Source: Allomuricauda ruestringensis DSM 13258 (lineage in GTDB: Bacteria > Bacteroidota > Bacteroidia > Flavobacteriales > Flavobacteriaceae). From it: 64,000 nt of DNA. Shown here in pieces: positions 8,432 through 15,199 of the stretch (its first letter is position 1; each line of letters opens with the position of its first letter). The translations under genes and the position numbers were made by a program. The stretch is taken from the NCBI RefSeq assembly GCF_000224085.1, contig NC_015945.1:682001-746000 (forward strand), in the 5' to 3' direction. The notes below the pieces were generated by a model. The model was not told the DNA's origin, searched no databases, and saw only the letters and a program-made list of their open reading frames with translations.

Positions 8432-8582
8432 AAATTTGCATAAACCTTAGAATACAGGCAGGTTTGCGCATTTTTTCGTTATAATTTTCAACCGTAAATA
8501 CGGCTATGTTTAAAAATTACGCCTCAAACTGAATCAAAAATGGCCTATACCAATTTCAATCACAAATTTCCAAACAGGCTCT

Positions 8583-8622
8583 AAAAGAAAAAGGACGGCT
8601 CTGGGGCGATCCGTCCTTCTTT
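8583..8622 (-). terminator. intrinsic terminator of the modular lipoprotein gene
   Basis: AAGGACGG (8591-8598) pairs with CCGTCCTT (8611-8618). Read on the minus strand, the hairpin is followed by a T-rich run. It lies about 30 nt past the stop of the lipoprotein gene ending at 8648 and directly borders the MITE end. Confidence 0.8.
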
Positions 8623-8647
8623 TGAAAAAAAAGATTGGGGAAAACTT

Positions 8648-10408
8648 TTATAGCTTCTCGAACACCAAGTTATCCAAAGAACCATCATCGCTTTCATCAG
8701 TAAGTTCGATTCGTGTGGAAGTAATGGAAACCACCTTCCAATCATTGGTCAACTCTACAAGATCGTTCGTGGTATCAAAGTTGATATAGAACTTCAAACC
8801 TTCTTCTGAGTCTCTTAGTACCCTCCAAAGACCATTGGCCATAGGGTCTGCATTAATCAATACTTCCACTTGGTGCATCGTAGAGAAGTTAAACTCCATT
8901 CCTGTGTAAGAAGTTGTTAGTTGTATTTCTCCCTCTTGATACAGGGCAACATTCCAAGATCCATCCATGATTATGCTTCTAATTTCGGTAACATCGCCAT
9001 CATCCGTACTGTCATCACATACTTGCAGGAGTACCATTTCATTGTCTGAGTCATCAATATCAAACTTTAAACGGCTATCTGTAAGCTCACTGATGGGCCA
9101 CTCATAACTTACCTCTGGCTCACCTTCCATAGTAATCATAAGGGATAATTTCAATTGACTGTTGAGTCCTATGTCCCAACTACCTTGTGAAACATTTATA
9201 CCATTGCCAAGGGTAACCGTTCCTTCTGCCATAAACTGGAATTCATATCCAAGAAGTCTTTTGGTCTCATTCCCTTGGTTTATTATCTTTTTTACAATCC
9301 ATTCACATTCTTGCAGCATTGTAATCAAGGTTTCCCTATCTACTTCGGATGGTTCTGCATCACAACGTTCCTTAAGTATTATTTTATTGTCGTTGTCTTT
9401 ATAGAGTTTGATAAAATCATCATGCATTTTATATACATACCATTCCAAAGTAAAATCTGCTGCAGCTTGAAAATCAATACTCAACATCACACCATTGCCC
9501 GCCATGCTAGTAGTCCATGTTCCAGTTATACTGGTAGTTGCACTGGCGAGTACTACTGTTCCATCTTGGGAAAAGGTCATCAACTGTTCAAAATATTGCT
9601 CAGTATTATCGACCTCATCGCGGATTACTTGTCTAACTTCCAGAGGACAGGCCAGCAAAAGGTCATTAAGTTCCTCTAAAGTGAAATCATCATCGTTATA
9701 ATCATTATCATCGTCCTCATCACATTCATTTTTGGATGTTTCCAAGGCTGCGGCAAGTTCCGCATTGCTCCCTACCGTAATTTGGGTGCCATCATGTTTT
9801 TTTAGAGTAATGGGGAATTGTATGCTAATCAGTTCATTGTCGCCAAGTTCATCAAAAAACCTCCTCATACCTAGGTCGTTCTTTATCTCTACCTGATCGG
9901 ATTGTTGGTTATCCACACCAAAAGTGAACAAGGTAATTGGGTAAACAAAGTCGATACACTCTATATCGTCATCGTCGCCCCCTTCAATACACTCACGGGC
10001 CATTTTTTCAAGCTCACCATAGTTTTTAATGCTTATCTCTGTAAAATCGGAAAGGGTAACTGTAATGGGAAAAGCAATGTCCAAAACGTCGTTGTCGTCG
10101 TCCAATCCATCAAAAATTTCTTCAACAATTTCAAGGTCACTTTTAGAATCGATTGTCACATCAACCCCATTTACATTCACTGTATAAGGAAATTGTATGG
10201 CAAAACAACTGGCACCATCGACAATATTGTCAAAAGAACCATCATAAGAAGATGTATTTTTAATCAATATAGCTGTTGTAGAATTGGCTGCAATGGCCTG
10301 TCCCTCGTCACCTGGGTCAATCTTTTCGTATTCTTTCTGGCAGGAGGACAAACTTAAAACAAGTACAACCAGTACTGTGCGCAACAAGTTGTCAATCAAC
10401 TTTTTCAT
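8648..10408 (-). CDS. large modular lipoprotein next to an ECF sigma/FecR system
   Basis: 586 residues with a lipoprotein signal (LSLSSC, Cys23). The N-terminal half holds four copies of a unit with an FPITV-like strand (FPYTV, FPITV, YPITL, FPITL) followed by an I.S..EL helix, separated by Asp-rich linkers such as DDDNDYNDDD. The C-terminal half holds three lipocalin-like beta repeats of about 100 residues, each starting G[ST]W or GLW and ending near a conserved strand with Cys-Asp in the first two. No catalytic motif. It is divergent from the sigma factor gene across a 113-bp region carrying a perfect palindrome, so co-regulation is plausible. Function unknown. Confidence 0.8.
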   Translation of the reverse strand: MKKLIDNLLRTVLVVLVLSLSSCQKEYEKIDPGDEGQAIAANSTTAILIKNTSSYDGSFDNIVDGASCFAIQFPYTVNVNGVDVTIDSKSDLEIVEEIFDGLDDDNDVLDIAFPITVTLSDFTEISIKNYGELEKMARECIEGGDDDDIECIDFVYPITLFTFGVDNQQSDQVEIKNDLGMRRFFDELGDNELISIQFPITLKKHDGTQITVGSNAELAAALETSKNECDEDDDNDYNDDDFTLEELNDLLLACPLEVRQVIRDEVDNTEQYFEQLMTFSQDGTVVLASATTSITGTWTTSMAGNGVMLSIDFQAAADFTLEWYVYKMHDDFIKLYKDNDNKIILKERCDAEPSEVDRETLITMLQECEWIVKKIINQGNETKRLLGYEFQFMAEGTVTLGNGINVSQGSWDIGLNSQLKLSLMITMEGEPEVSYEWPISELTDSRLKFDIDDSDNEMVLLQVCDDSTDDGDVTEIRSIIMDGSWNVALYQEGEIQLTTSYTGMEFNFSTMHQVEVLINADPMANGLWRVLRDSEEGLKFYINFDTTNDLVELTNDWKVVSITSTRIELTDESDDGSLDNLVFEKL

Positions 10409-10484
10409 AACTTTTGAATTTTGGGGTTATAATTCAATCTTAAAACAACCCTTCTTAAAAAAACCCTACTTTTTCTTAAAAATT

Positions 10485-10500
10485 TTCAAATATATTTGAA
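10485..10500. promoter_or_regulatory. 16-bp palindrome carrying promoter-like boxes on both strands
   Basis: TTCAAATATATTTGAA is a perfect palindrome. Each strand contains TATATTTG, matching the Bacteroidota -7 consensus TAnnTTTG. On the plus strand the box lies 23 nt upstream of the sigma factor ATG. On the minus strand it lies about 80 nt upstream of the lipoprotein ATG. It may act as overlapping divergent promoters or as an operator. No good -33 TTTG was found at standard spacing. Confidence 0.4.
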
Positions 10501-10521
10501 CCGAAAAACAAACCCCCATCC

Positions 10522-11022
10522 ATGAGCAACGTATGCGAAGATCATGTTTTCAGCAAAGTTTTTAAGACCCACTCCAAAACGGTCTTCAATTATATCTTTT
10601 ACAAATTTGGGAATGAGGAAAAGGCTCATGACGCCGTTCAGGAAGCATTTGTAAAACTTTGGCAAAACTGTGCAAAGGTAAGTCCGGAGAAGGCAAAATC
10701 CTACGTTTACACAATTGCCAATAATCTATATTTAAATGTGATCAAGGCAGAAAAGGTGAGGTTAAAACATGCTGACAGCCTTGTCAAGGACAGAACAAAT
10801 GAGTCCCCAGAATTTTTGATGGAGGAAAAAGAATACAAGGAAAAATTGGACAATGCCCTAAATGCTTTGCCCGAAAACCAAAGAACTACTTTTTTGCTCA
10901 ACCGGATTGATGGAAAAAAATATGCGGAAATTGCAGAAATGGAAGGAGTGAGCATAAAAGCCATTGAAAAAAGGATGCATTTAGCACTCAAGAGCTTACG
11001 GGAACAAATTGATGGTATTTAA
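10522..11022 (+). CDS. ECF RNA polymerase sigma factor
   Basis: 166-residue sigma-70 family factor with only regions 2 and 4. Region 2 is NYIFYKFGNEEKAHDAVQEAFVKLW (-10 recognition and core binding). Region 4 is ALPENQRTTFLLNRIDG followed by the helix-turn-helix YAEIAEMEGVSIKAIEKRM. The FecR anti-sigma gene and a TonB-dependent transducer follow on the same strand, the classic surface-signalling order. It probably directs transcription of this cluster and perhaps of the divergent lipoprotein gene. Confidence 0.95.
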   Translation: MSNVCEDHVFSKVFKTHSKTVFNYIFYKFGNEEKAHDAVQEAFVKLWQNCAKVSPEKAKSYVYTIANNLYLNVIKAEKVRLKHADSLVKDRTNESPEFLMEEKEYKEKLDNALNALPENQRTTFLLNRIDGKKYAEIAEMEGVSIKAIEKRMHLALKSLREQIDGI

Positions 11023-11156
11023 AGTAGAAAAGATAGACGATAGGAAAGAGACAGGAGCCATTGAACTTGATGTTAGAAGCACGAAGTCAGATGTCAGTTC
11101 GCAGTTGGTAGTAGCCCCAGTCTTTGTCGTTTGGCCCTGATCCACGGATCTATGCT

Positions 11157-11192
11157 CTTGAACTTGAACTTGAACTTGAACTTGAACTTGAA
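11157..11192. repeat. 6-bp tandem repeat (CTTGAA)x6
   Basis: Six perfect CTTGAA units lie 53 nt upstream of the FecR gene, in the 222-bp gap after the sigma factor gene. The preceding 100 bp is degenerate GAAGTCAGATGTCAG-like low-complexity sequence with no gene. The array could vary in length. An effect on the sigma to anti-sigma ratio is only a possibility. Confidence 0.9.
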
Positions 11193-11244
11193 AGGTAGGG
11201 TATTTTAAAAGGTAGTTGTTATTATAACGTAAAGCATAAAACCC

Positions 11245-12159
11245 ATGCAAGAAAATTATTTGGCAAAATGGCTCAGTGGAGAGCTTTCGGAAGAGGAGCT
11301 TAGGGAGTTCAAAAATTCCCAAGAGTTTGCCTCGTATCAAAAGCTCAAGGATGTTTCAGGCAACTTAAAGGCACCCGATTTTGACACGGAAAAAGCCTTA
11401 CAGCGCTTGAAAGAAGAGCACATTGACAATGCACCAAAGGTGATTTCCCTGAACCCTTTCAAGAAATTCCTGAGAGTTGCTGCCGTTATTGCCATACTCC
11501 TTGCCGGTTCTTATTTTTATGTGAATACCTTAAACGAAAAAGTTACCACGGATTATGCAGAGCGTTCCGAGGTTCTACTGCCCGATAATTCCGAAATCTT
11601 TTTGAACGCAGATTCTCAAGTGTCCTTCAATAAAAAGAATTGGGACAATAAAAGAAATGTTGATTTAAAAGGAGAGGCTTTCTTTAAAGTTGCCAAAGGA
11701 AAAAAATTCACGGTTTCCACCAAACACGGAACGGTTGCCGTTTTGGGCACACAATTTAATGTAGAAAATAGAAAAGGCTTTTTTGAGGTGACTTGCTATG
11801 AAGGTTTGGTAAGCATCACCTACAACAACAAAGAAACCAAATTGCCTGCTGGAACTTCTTTCTTGATGATCAACGGCAAAATTGTCAACATTGGGACGCC
11901 CAATGGCACACTCCCATCTTGGATGAACAACGAAAGTAATTTTGAGAGCATCCCCCTAAAATATGTTTTTGCCGAGCTTGAAAGACAGTTCAATGTAAAG
12001 GTATCTTCAAAAAATATAGATACAAATCTATTATTTACAGGTTCTTTCAACAACACTAACCTAAATATGGCGTTAAAAAGTATAAGTACCCCCTCCAAAA
12101 CACGTTACAAAATAGAAGGAGACAACGTACTTTTTTATGCTGGGAACACACAACAATAA
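11245..12159 (+). CDS. FecR-type anti-sigma factor
   Basis: 304-residue inner-membrane regulator. The short cytoplasmic N-terminus (NYLAKWLSGELSEEELREF) should bind the ECF sigma factor. One membrane helix (about 74-94, FLRVAAVIAILLAGSYFYV) is followed by the periplasmic FecR domain (RSEVLLPDNSEIFLNADS to GTQFNVE) and a DUF4974 domain containing VFAELERQFNVKV. In this family a TonB transducer signals to FecR, which releases or activates the sigma factor. Its end overlaps the transducer start by 23 nt, indicating coupled translation. Confidence 0.95.
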   Translation: MQENYLAKWLSGELSEEELREFKNSQEFASYQKLKDVSGNLKAPDFDTEKALQRLKEEHIDNAPKVISLNPFKKFLRVAAVIAILLAGSYFYVNTLNEKVTTDYAERSEVLLPDNSEIFLNADSQVSFNKKNWDNKRNVDLKGEAFFKVAKGKKFTVSTKHGTVAVLGTQFNVENRKGFFEVTCYEGLVSITYNNKETKLPAGTSFLMINGKIVNIGTPNGTLPSWMNNESNFESIPLKYVFAELERQFNVKVSSKNIDTNLLFTGSFNNTNLNMALKSISTPSKTRYKIEGDNVLFYAGNTQQ

Positions 12160-14704
12160 GCATTTAGGCCTCGTCCTTGTTTTTTTGCTTTTCATACTCT
12201 GCGCCGCCAATGCGCAGGAAAGGCAGCAATCCCCCATTGGCCTTATTTCCTATATAAAAACGTTGGAAAACCGTTTTAACATCAAGTTTTCCTATCTCAA
12301 TGAAGATTTGGAAGGACTCACCATTTCCATTCCCGAAAACCTTAACTCACTGGAAGGAATTCTACAATATATTGAAGATAAATTTCGTGTAGAAACAAAA
12401 AAACTCAATGAACGGTACTACACCCTTACCAAAGAAAACCGCGTAAACCTTTGTGGCGTAGTACTGGATAATTTTGAAGAAAACACGGTTATAGGTGCAA
12501 CGGTGGAGGTATTGGGAACCGACATTGCCAAAATTACCAACAGCGATGGCACCTTTACCTTGAAAAACATCCCCCGTGATGCCTCACTCAAAATTCGCTA
12601 TTTGGGCTACATTACCAAATATGTAAAGATCGAAACCCTATTGCAACAAGGTGGATGCCCTAAAATACTATTGGCACAGCATTACGAACAATTGGATGAA
12701 GTATTTGTGTACAAATACCTTACCTCAGGAATCATAAAGGAAAAAGATGCCAGTATTACTCTGAAAACTGACGAATTTGGCATCCTTCCAGGACTGATAG
12801 AACCGGACATCCTGCAAACCGTACAAGCCCTACCTGGCATTAAGAGTATTGATGAAACGGTATCGGACATTAATGTACGAGGAGGAACCAACGACCAAAA
12901 CCTAGTACTATGGAACGGCATCAAAATGTATCAGTCCGGACATTTTTTTGGTTTGATATCCGCTTTTAATCCCTACCAAACAGATAAGGTGACCATATAC
13001 AAAAATGGAACCCCAGCAAATTTCGGGGATGGCGTGAGTAGTGTTATTCAAATGGGAACTGGGAATACAATCTCCGATAGATGGAAGGGAGGCGGAGGAT
13101 TTAACCTGATAAGCGGGGACGTTTATGGAGAAATTCCGGTAACCAACAAACTCGGCATTCAATTTTCGGCCAGGCGTTCGGCAACCGATTTCCTGAGCAC
13201 GCCTACCTACAAACAGTTTTTCAATAGGGCCTTTCAAGATAGCGAGATTACGCTTCAAAACAACAATACTGTAGATGACGAATTTATCCGAGATGAAGAC
13301 TTTTTCTTTTACGACTTTTCCGGAAAAATCCTGTACAACCTCAACCCAGACCATAAAATCAGGCTGAGTGCCATACGTATCAAAAACAATCTAAAATATG
13401 AAGAAACCAATGTCTCCGCAGATGAGACCAACACCAGTTTATTAAGACAGGATAATATTTCCGTAGGCGGTCAATTGCAGAGTACTTGGACCGACCGCTT
13501 TTCTTCTCATCTCAACATGTATTACTCCAGGTACAATCTGGACGCACAGAATATTTTTGCCAATGGGGTACAGCAATTGTTCCAAAACAACCAAGTGACG
13601 GAAAATGCCCTAAAACTGAACACAGATTATATCTTGAACGATGAATTCAGTTGGAGCAATGGCTATCAATATATTGAAACGGGAATAAAAAACTTTACCG
13701 AAATCAATCAACCTGACTTCTTCAGCAAAGTTATAGACGTTGCCCGAATCCATGCCCCATACACAGAGTTTGGGTATAGTTCTTTTGAGAACAAATTCAT
13801 TGGAAAAATCGGTGCCCGCTTTAACTTTATCGAGAATCTGGACACGTTCAAAAAGTTTTTGATCGAACCAAGAATCAACCTAAATTTTAAATTGGCCAAT
13901 TACCTAAGAGCTGAAGTGTTGGGCGAATTCAAAAGCCAAACCACCAACCAAATCATAGATTTGGAGCAAAACTTTTTGGGCATAGAAAAACGCAGATGGA
14001 TTCTCTCCAACGATAGCACACTCCCTGTTACCAAAAGCAAACAAGGTTCCGTTGGCATTAATTACGAAAAAAACAATTTTTACGTTGGGGTTGAGGCTTT
14101 CTACAAAAACGTAGATGGCATCAGTACAAGTACACAAGGGTTTCAAAACCCGTATCAATTTTCTGGGGAAATTGGAAGTTACGATGTTAAAGGAGTGGAA
14201 TTGCTCATCAATAAAAAAGGAGAGAACTACAGTACATGGTTGAGCTATGCTTACAATAAAAATGATTATACTTTTGATTCGATAGTACCACAGTCGTTTC
14301 CCAATAATTTAGATATAAGGCACACGGTTACCTTTGCAAGCACCTACACCTATAAAGACTTGAAATTAAGTATTGGACTAAACTATAGAACGGGAAAACC
14401 ATTTACAGAACCTGTTGAAGGAGATGAAGGTTTGGACCAAGATTTTTTTCCACCCAGAATCAATTACCAATCTCCGAACAGTAGCCGATTGCCAGAATAT
14501 TTTAGGGCGGATGCTTCGGCCATCTATAATTTTCAGTTAAGTAGAAGCATTCGTGCCAATGCGGGACTCTCCATTCTAAATTTTACGAATAGAAAAAATA
14601 CGCTCAACAAATATTATCGAGTAAACGCGGATGATGAAATTGAGACCGTGGAAAACGTTTCGCTGGGCATTACGCCCAATGTAAGTTTTAGGGTGAGTTT
14701 TTAA
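12137..14704 (+). CDS. TonB-dependent outer-membrane transducer with STN domain
   Basis: 855-residue receptor. A signal peptide ending CAANAQ is followed by a secretin/TonB N-terminal (STN) signalling domain (about 35-97), a carboxypeptidase-regulatory-like beta domain (NLCGVVLDNFEENTVIGATV onward), a TonB plug (DILQTVQALPGIKSI and ISDINVRGG-type sequence near 235) and a beta-barrel ending VSFRVSF. The STN domain with adjacent fecR and ECF sigma genes marks a FecA-like sensor-transporter. The ligand is unknown and need not be iron: Bacteroidota use this design for glycans and other polymers. Confidence 0.93.
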   Translation: MLGTHNNKHLGLVLVFLLFILCAANAQERQQSPIGLISYIKTLENRFNIKFSYLNEDLEGLTISIPENLNSLEGILQYIEDKFRVETKKLNERYYTLTKENRVNLCGVVLDNFEENTVIGATVEVLGTDIAKITNSDGTFTLKNIPRDASLKIRYLGYITKYVKIETLLQQGGCPKILLAQHYEQLDEVFVYKYLTSGIIKEKDASITLKTDEFGILPGLIEPDILQTVQALPGIKSIDETVSDINVRGGTNDQNLVLWNGIKMYQSGHFFGLISAFNPYQTDKVTIYKNGTPANFGDGVSSVIQMGTGNTISDRWKGGGGFNLISGDVYGEIPVTNKLGIQFSARRSATDFLSTPTYKQFFNRAFQDSEITLQNNNTVDDEFIRDEDFFFYDFSGKILYNLNPDHKIRLSAIRIKNNLKYEETNVSADETNTSLLRQDNISVGGQLQSTWTDRFSSHLNMYYSRYNLDAQNIFANGVQQLFQNNQVTENALKLNTDYILNDEFSWSNGYQYIETGIKNFTEINQPDFFSKVIDVARIHAPYTEFGYSSFENKFIGKIGARFNFIENLDTFKKFLIEPRINLNFKLANYLRAEVLGEFKSQTTNQIIDLEQNFLGIEKRRWILSNDSTLPVTKSKQGSVGINYEKNNFYVGVEAFYKNVDGISTSTQGFQNPYQFSGEIGSYDVKGVELLINKKGENYSTWLSYAYNKNDYTFDSIVPQSFPNNLDIRHTVTFASTYTYKDLKLSIGLNYRTGKPFTEPVEGDEGLDQDFFPPRINYQSPNSSRLPEYFRADASAIYNFQLSRSIRANAGLSILNFTNRKNTLNKYYRVNADDEIETVENVSLGITPNVSFRVSF

Positions 14705-14754
14705 ATTTTGTAGATTTATTCCATCAATCTCCCCGATTTAGCTAGTCTGAATCA

Positions 14755-14781
14755 CCCCTCTTTTGTAAAGAGGGGAACTTT
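14755..14781 (+). terminator. hairpin after the TonB transducer gene
   Basis: CCCCTCTT (14755-14762) pairs with AAGAGGGG (14768-14775), followed by AACTTTTT. The position 50 nt past the receptor stop fits an intrinsic terminator. It is nested in an outer pair CATCAATCT (14722-14730) and AGATTGATG (14790-14798), and a similar nested hairpin lies on the other side of the DUF559 gene. Confidence 0.55.
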
Positions 14782-14795
14782 TTAAATAGAGATTG

Positions 14796-15155
14796 ATGAA
14801 GAAAAGAATCCATAATCGTAAAGAATTAGAACATTTTCGAAAAAAGTTGAGAAAGAACTTAACCCCTGCCGAAGCCTTTCTGTGGCGACATCTAAAAGCT
14901 AAAAAATTACAGGGAAAGCGTTTCAACCGTCAGCACAGTATCAAAAACTATATTGTAGATTTTTATTGTGCATCTGAAAAACTGGTAATCGAATTGGATG
15001 GAGCTGTTCATAATACACCCCTAGCACAAGAATACGATGCAAAACGTACTAAAGTTTTGAATGAATTAGGTTTTACCGTAATCCGATTTGAGAATAAAAT
15101 GGTATTTGAAAATTTGGAATCCGTACTCTCGGAAATTTCAGAACATTTTAAATAA
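14796..15155 (+). CDS. DUF559 endonuclease-like protein
   Basis: 119 residues, the usual length of standalone DUF559 proteins, which have a restriction-endonuclease fold related to Vsr. Motifs seen are LTPAEAFLWRHLKAKKLQGKRFNRQHSI, then the catalytic-like core YIVDFYCASEKLVIELDGAVH (D...E-x-D) and a C-terminal VIRFENKMVFENLE. ATG at 14796 is preferred over the TTG one codon before. The gene sits alone between two hairpins and between unrelated genes, as for a gene-sized mobile unit. Natural substrate unknown. Confidence 0.9.
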   Translation: MKKRIHNRKELEHFRKKLRKNLTPAEAFLWRHLKAKKLQGKRFNRQHSIKNYIVDFYCASEKLVIELDGAVHNTPLAQEYDAKRTKVLNELGFTVIRFENKMVFENLESVLSEISEHFK

Positions 15156-15199
15156 TCCCACAGGCTTCTCCCTTTAAAAAGGGAGATAACAGAGGGATT
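15154..15199. repeat. nested inverted repeat between the DUF559 gene and argS
   Basis: Inner stem TCTCCCTT (15167-15174) and AAGGGAGA (15179-15186), outer pair AATCCC (15154-15159) and GGGATT (15194-15199). It can serve as a bidirectional terminator for the convergent DUF559 and argS genes. Its design mirrors the hairpin upstream of the DUF559 gene. Confidence 0.6.

Larger units (their letters stand above)
7238..8453 (+). mobile_element. IS110-family insertion sequence (boundaries approximate)
   Basis: About 1.2 kb between two halves of a MITE. It has one recombinase gene, a 5' non-coding end of about 200 bp and a very short 3' end of about 25 bp, the layout of the IS110 group rather than IS1111. 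It has no classical terminal inverted repeats of its own. A 9-bp inverted pair, CCTGCCTGT at 7229-7237 and ACAGGCAGG at 8454-8462, flanks it and may belong to a palindromic target. Exact ends and the core dinucleotide could not be fixed by eye. Confidence 0.8.
7187..8581. repeat. MITE copy A, interrupted by an IS110 element
   Basis: The outer ends form terminal inverted repeats: AGCCTGTTTGGGAATTTGT on the left and its near-perfect complement on the right (18 of 19 match). They are flanked by 3-bp TAA duplications at 7184-7186 and 8582-8584. The left 40 or so bp and the right 119 bp align closely with the uninterrupted copy at 28383-28542. The intervening sequence is an IS110-family element. 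The TNA-type target duplication resembles IS5-group (IS1031-like) MITEs; no transposase for this MITE is in the window. Confidence 0.85.

Noticed and set aside
10996..11340. Minus-strand ORF with a (VQ)n tract
   Set aside because: The VQ run is a translation of the CTTGAA tandem repeat, and the ORF overlaps the sigma factor end and fecR start. Not a gene.
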